The notes under the pieces: model-generated | What the model saw: the letters and a program-made list of their open reading frames with translations, nothing else | The model's database searches: none | Told to the model about the DNA's origin: nothing | Shown here: piece by piece, positions 60,301 to 64,000 of the stretch | How the letters are laid out: every line of letters starts with the position of its first letter | Position numbering within the stretch: position 1 is the first letter of the stretch | Program-made: the position numbers and the translations under genes | From: Capsaspora owczarzaki ATCC 30864 | Lineage: Eukaryota > Opisthokonta > Filasterea | Direction of reading: 5' to 3' | DNA: 64,000 nucleotides | NCBI RefSeq assembly: GCF_000151315.2 | Contig: NW_011887306.1 | Location: forward strand, 474,072 to 538,071

Positions 60301-60781
60301 AGCTTCGCGACAGCAAGGCCGCATTCTGCTGGGCCATGGTCAAATGTTTCGCAACGCCGCGAAAAAGTGCCAGCCCGGACGCGCGCTCCAAGTCACAACG
60401 GACAAGCCGCGCGTGCAGCTGATGCAAGTGCTGCGGCATTTTCGAGTGGATGTTCGCAAGGAGGACGTGCTGTCGCGGTGCCAGCTGTGCAACTCGGTCG
60501 GCTGGATCCCGCGGACCTTGGATGCCCTGCTTGTCAGTGGCTTTACCTTTCCTGGCAAGAAAGGCGACAAGCTGACTGCGGCACGCGACGCCCTGACGGA
60601 ATTCCGCGAGTGCGGAGGTTGTCACAAGATTTACTGGGAAGGCCAAGGCTTCTTCCGTGTTCTCCGTCGCATGGAAATGTTCTTTGAAGGCAAAGAAGCC
60701 GTCTATGATGCACCGACCGACGGTTCCGCAGCCAGTGAGTCTGCCCCTGCGGCCGCCGCTGACAATAGCGACGATGAATGA
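56885..60781 (+). CDS. EXD3: Exonuclease mut-7 homologue (EXD3): DEDDy exonuclease plus Mut7-C
   Basis: Predicted 3'-5' exoribonuclease of the mut-7/Nibbler family, which trims small RNAs. Two exons, 56885-59759 and 59925-60781, join to 1243 residues. The first 250 are low complexity: Ser-Pro repeats from CCCTCA units (about 56941-56990), a Ser run from a TCA-type repeat (about 57308-57351) and Ala/Ser tracts. A helical middle region carries ELAKLFDLARLPS and EENHLKEAADLIVELNLY, like mut-7. The exonuclease (about 775-985) has GMDTEW (D and E), GYAMTGDM (D) and YAALDAF (Y and D), a full DEDDy set. The Mut7-C domain (about 1045-1215) starts RVSDIRFLADSSLARLCRRLR and ends in a zinc ribbon of CQLC and CGGC. 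The ATG at 56885 (aaaaATG) was preferred to one in frame at 56780. Confidence 0.92.
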
Positions 60782-60966
60782 TAGCAGCAGCAGCAGCAGC
60801 GGTTTGTTTTCTGATTTTCTCAGATTGGATTTGTTTTTTGTTTGTTTTCGTTGGATGTTTGCATGTTTATGAATTGCCCCTGTTTCTCAAACTTTTTTTT
60901 CGTTCTGCAATAACACCCACACTCGTTCATGTTTGGAACCAGAACCAGTCTCCTTTTTTTTTCAAA

Positions 60967-61953
60967 ATGACTGGAGTTGCAGCAACAATGGCTTTGGCTG
61001 AAGGGTTTCGGTTTGGACCTCACATTGTCTCCCATTCACAGGTCTGCACTCGCTCGCTGCCGTCCATCCATCGCTCTCACCTCGCTTGTTCCCACTCACT
61101 TCATCAACTTTGCCATTTTTGCGTCGCATTGGATTCGCCGTGTTCCGCTCCTGTGTTTGCAGAGCTTTCTCCAATCCAGGCTGAGCTACGCGTTCGTCAA
61201 TCTCAAGCCAATCGTCCCTGGTCATATCGGCAACTCGCCTCCCTTTTGCTTTATCATTGAAACTGTTCTAGCTGCAACTCGATGCGTTGGTTGGTCTGGG
61301 TTGCCATTGATGTGATGCTGGATGCACTTTGTCGTCAATCTCTCGCTCCTCTGCGGCCAAAATGTCGTTTCCTTGACATTCTGAGAATCGTTTGCGCCTT
61401 TGGTCGTTGCAAATGTTGTTTTTGCGTCTGTTTTGTGTTGGATGATGTTGGATTGGTTTTAGATACATATGCTCGTGGCTCCGTTGCGCGTTGTGCACCG
61501 GTTTACCGATCTCAATCCGGACGAGATTGCCGACCTGTTCCAGACCACCCAGCGTGTCTCTCGCGCAATTGAGATTGCATACAAATCAATTGCCCTGACT
61601 ATTGCCATTCAAGACGGTGTTGGGGCTGGTCAGACGGTCGAGCACGTCCACGTCCACATCATTCCCCGGCACAAGGACGATTTCGTTCCGAACGACAAGA
61701 TTTATCATGAGGTAGGGAAGCGGGGAGTTGGATGTCAGTTGTTGATTGTAGTGGTGATGCTTGGTGATGCAGTGGTGGACTGGTTCTTTGCTGTTTGTCG
61801 CGTCTGACATTTTTATGGGGGGTTTTTCCTCATCATGCTTTCCAGCTCGATCAGCACGACAAGGAAGCCCAACGGCGGGCTCGGACGTCACAAGAAATGG
61901 CTGACGAAGCCACCTGGTTCCGACAATTCCTGGCGATGGACACTGCGAACTAG
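60967..61953 (+). CDS. FHIT: FHIT, bis(5'-adenosyl)-triphosphatase
   Basis: HIT-family hydrolase of Ap3A; a tumour suppressor in animals. Four exons, 60967-61041, 61163-61223, 61467-61711 and 61846-61953, join to 162 residues (human 147). The N terminus EGFRFGPHIV matches FHIT's SFRFGQHLI. YAFVNLKPIVPGHMLVAPLR spans the second intron. PDEIADLFQTTQRV and the catalytic HVHVHIIPR are near identical to animal FHIT. The C terminus LDQHDKEAQRRARTSQEMA keeps the family helix. Intron 2 has no workable GT-AG pair; the only junction that keeps frame and homology within the shared CATAT is AT...AC (61224-61466). The extra residues are a short N-terminal lead (MTGVAATMALA). Confidence 0.92.
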
Positions 61954-62892
61954 ATCGAATGAAGCTGTTCGTTTTGCAAAGCGATCGCAGATTGTCGTGC
62001 TGGTTTTTTTTTTGCTACTCTTGTTCACTAGTAGAGCATGCCGTGGGTCTGGCTTGCATGTACGATTCAGTGATTCACTCGTGTTTACTTGTCAGGCGTG
62101 TTCTGTGCAACAACTTTGCCCCAAACTTTTCCACCAAGCACAAAATCAATGCTCAACCCCGCATACAGCCGCGGTCCTCTCGTAGAACAGCTAGCGGTAT
62201 CCCAAATACATCAACAGCAACACGCTTTCGCTCGAAAAAGTCCATTAGATCCACGGCTGGTGTTGTTATTGTGACTTGTTCAAATCTGAGCAGGGTTGGT
62301 TTCTTTTTGAGTGCGCGCGCTGCTTCCGCTCCAGCAGTCATTGAGAATACCTGACGCTATTTTGCTCTTCGACTTGATATATCATAATATATTATCCAAT
62401 GGATGCCTTAGATCTAGTCTAGAATGGGGAGCGAAAGTCAGTCTTCGTTCTGTCTTGCAAGTGAGTTGCGTTTGCTTTTGATTCCTGGTCTGCAGGCTTT
62501 CCTTTCCTTTGGGGGCCGTGTCGGCCCGCCTTCAATGTCTCCATATCAAAACGCACACTCTGAGCAACCAACCCAGCGCGAGTCCGAAGCGCAGCGGCGC
62601 AAGTGAGCGCCATTCCAATGGAGCGCCATTGCAAAAGAGATCTCGAAACCCGTCTGTTTGAGGTCATCAAACGCCTCCCCATTGAACAGATACAACGTCT
62701 CGTTCCGCGGCTCATTCGGTTGAGTCGCTGATGCATTGCTCGGCTGCTCTCACTGGAGTCCCCCCTTTGTCTTTGGAGGCTCATGATGAAGAGGGGAAAC
62801 GCTGCGTTTCAATGCACAGCTGTCCAACTAACGATTCCTCTCTCTCTTCCTCGTTTGTTCGCAGAGTTATTCAACAACAAGCACAAAACGAA
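61954..62892. other. Intergenic region with one doubtful small gene
   Basis: 939 bp between FHIT and SEM1. Around 62380-62425 it is AT-rich with a CTAGATCTAGTCTAG motif. The only reading frame worth noting is the separate entry at 62424. The last ~150 bp should hold the SEM1 promoter. Confidence 0.4.
62424..62731 (+). CDS. Possible small gene of unknown function
   Basis: From ATG at 62424 an open frame runs to about 62604 (MGSESQSSF ... TQRESEAQRR), where a gtgagc donor could remove about 35 nt and join A-GAT-CTC, giving an amphipathic end KDLETRLFEVIKRLPIEQIQ and stopping at TGA 62729-62731. The intron would be unusually short and contains a direct repeat GAGCGCCATT. The joined protein would be about 90 residues and highly charged. 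Without splicing the frame stops right after QRRK. No family is recognised; this may be chance. Confidence 0.25.
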
Positions 62893-63416
62893 ATGTCGTC
62901 TGCTGCTACTGCTTCAAAGGACGCCAAACAGGAGCCCGCGACCGCGAACGTCGACTTGCTCGAAGAGGACGACGAGTTTGAAGAGTTCCCTCAAGAAGGT
63001 ACTGTGGTTGGTGTTTGCAAACGACTCTTGCTGCACACAGCGAGACTTGATACAAAGTCTTTGCAGCAGGGAACAGGCGTGGATGTGACTCAGAACTCTG
63101 AACTTCATGCTTACCAAAATTGTTCTCGCTCCTTTTTTGCTTCTTCTCAGAGTGGAACGGCTCGGCAGAGGACAAGACCGACCAACAACTTTGGGAGGAC
63201 AACTGGGACGATGATGCAGCAGAGGACGATTTTGCAAAGCAACTCCGGTATGGCGCAAAGCATTCAACACAGATGCAAAGTTGCAATAACAGTCTGTTGT
63301 TTTTTGCCCATCGCATGCTCATTCTCTGATTGCTGCTTTTTTTTCTTTTCTTTTCGCTTGCTTTCTTGCCTTTTCCCAGAGCTGAGCTTTCACAATCAAC
63401 GGCCATGGCGCAATAA
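62893..63416 (+). CDS. SEM1: 26S proteasome lid subunit SEM1/DSS1
   Basis: Tiny acidic protein of the proteasome lid that also binds BRCA2-like proteins and TREX-2. Three exons, 62893-62998, 63151-63247 and 63380-63416, join to 79 residues (human 70). LLEEDDEFEEFPQEEWNG matches the human LLEEDDEFEEFPAEDW, and LWEDNWDDDAAEDDFAKQLR the human WEDNWDDDNVEDDFSNQLR, including the two acidic-aromatic binding segments. The last exon encodes RAELSQSTAMAQ. The N terminus is extended by a short Ala/Thr/Lys stretch. It is too fragmented to stand out as one open reading frame. Confidence 0.95.
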
Positions 63417-63723
63417 CTGAAGCGCGAAGCTGTTTCTTGTTCGACTTGTTGTTTTGTTTGATTTGCGCGGTGTTTGTGTTTGCCAACCATTCCTGTTTTA
63501 CTGCACATGTGAATGATATTGCCTTCCTCTTGCTATCTTGCTGGCCCAACGTATCACTAGAAACCAGAGTTCTCGTTCAAAATGCTCAAACCCCTCAATT
63601 GTTCATTGACTGCCTTTTTTTTTGTTTTTGTTATTTTCTTGCTGTTTTTTCCCCCCATCAATCTCCATGAATCCAGTTTACATCCAGTCCTGAATATTGC
63701 GATTTTTTTTGCTCCAGTTTCCA
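63417..63723. other. Intergenic region
   Basis: 307 bp, T-rich with several poly-T runs. No gene is seen. It should hold the SEM1 3' UTR and the promoter of the next gene. Confidence 0.4.
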
Positions 63724-63937
63724 ATGCCTCGTCTGCCCCGTTTGCCGCGGCTGTTTGTATGGGATCGGCTCCAGCAGCTCCCGGTAAAGCAACCTCCCCA
63801 ATCCCGCCCTCACGCGCCCTCGTCCCATCTCACCCTTGGTCTCTGGATTTGCGTTGTTCGATTGATGATTTCAGAAGTGGATTCAGTACCCGGGCGCCAT
63901 CGTGGGCACCGTGCTCTTCTTCCGGCTCTTCCAGCAG
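63724..63937 (+). CDS. 5' part of a small, probably mitochondrial, membrane protein (cut by window edge)
   Basis: Two exons are visible, 63724-63783 and 63875-63937, followed by a gtacct donor; the rest lies beyond the window. The start is basic and Pro/Leu-rich ([20 protein letters not shown]). It is followed by KWIQYPGAIVGTVLFFRLFQQ, a short hydrophobic segment flanked by basic residues. This looks like a small single-pass membrane protein, perhaps of the mitochondrial inner membrane, but I do not recognise the family. Confidence 0.5.
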
Positions 63938-64000
63938 GTACCTGAGTTTTGTTCGACTGCTTCGACCATTCCCTCTCCTTCGACTGACTGTATTTGCATA

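Noticed and set aside
61360-61376. TTCCTTGAC as a U12 branch point for the FHIT intron
   Set aside because: It resembles the U12 branch consensus but lies about 90 nt from the acceptor, far beyond the usual 10-20 nt, so it was not counted as evidence.

Overview
This window is nuclear DNA of a compact, intron-rich, gene-dense eukaryote, most likely a unicellular relative of animals. A filasterean such as Capsaspora is my best guess, from gene content and style rather than from any search. The reasons are: animal-grade orthologues (tandem-propeller coronin-7, FBXO3 with an ApaG domain, HDAC3, Beclin, spartin-like, ERMARD-like, FHIT, EXD3/mut-7, B4GALT7-like enzymes); short introns of about 80-250 nt with long poly-T tracts on the coding strand; intergenic gaps of 100-500 bp; and many head-to-head gene pairs. 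About 25 complete genes were resolved exon by exon by matching splice phase to the expected protein family. All coordinates were read by hand and may be off by a base or two.

Layout. 0-10.5 kb: a tandem coronin (+), an SCYL2-type pseudokinase (-) and an FBXO3-like F-box protein (+). 10.5-18 kb: a long AT-rich gap, then chaperonin CCT2 (+) and cytosolic cysteinyl-tRNA synthetase (+). 18-35 kb is the most unusual stretch: two divergently transcribed B4GALT7-like galactosyltransferase paralogues, an S28 serine carboxypeptidase, and three paralogues of an unassigned type II membrane protein family, interleaved with Beclin (-) and a spartin/senescence-domain protein (-). 35-47 kb: an ERMARD-like DUF4209 protein (-), HDAC3 (+), glutathione-dependent formaldehyde dehydrogenase (-), the cristae organiser MIC10 (+), a SMIM15-like microprotein (-) and a quinone-oxidoreductase-like MDR enzyme (+). 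47-52.5 kb: a LisH/acidic/RRM/RGG nucleolin-like protein (-), and a coiled-coil, restriction-endonuclease-like and protein-kinase fusion (-) that resembles Crinkler-type effectors. 52.8-64 kb: eIF3m (+), COX6A (-), EXD3/mut-7 exonuclease (+), FHIT (+), proteasome lid subunit SEM1/DSS1 (+) and the start of a small membrane protein at the right edge.

Functional themes. The 18-35 kb block concentrates secretory-pathway, probably glycan-modifying, type II membrane proteins. Beclin, spartin-like, ERMARD-like and SCYL2 proteins belong to membrane-trafficking or organelle biology. MIC10, COX6A and possibly the right-edge gene are mitochondrial inner-membrane components. No tRNA or rRNA genes, CRISPR arrays, transposons or viral fossils were recognised. 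Notable gene-structure features are a probable AT-AC intron in FHIT, GC-AG introns in MIC10 and COX6A, a 64-nt poly(A) tract in the HDAC3 promoter and a roughly 53-nt poly(T) tract in an eIF3m intron.
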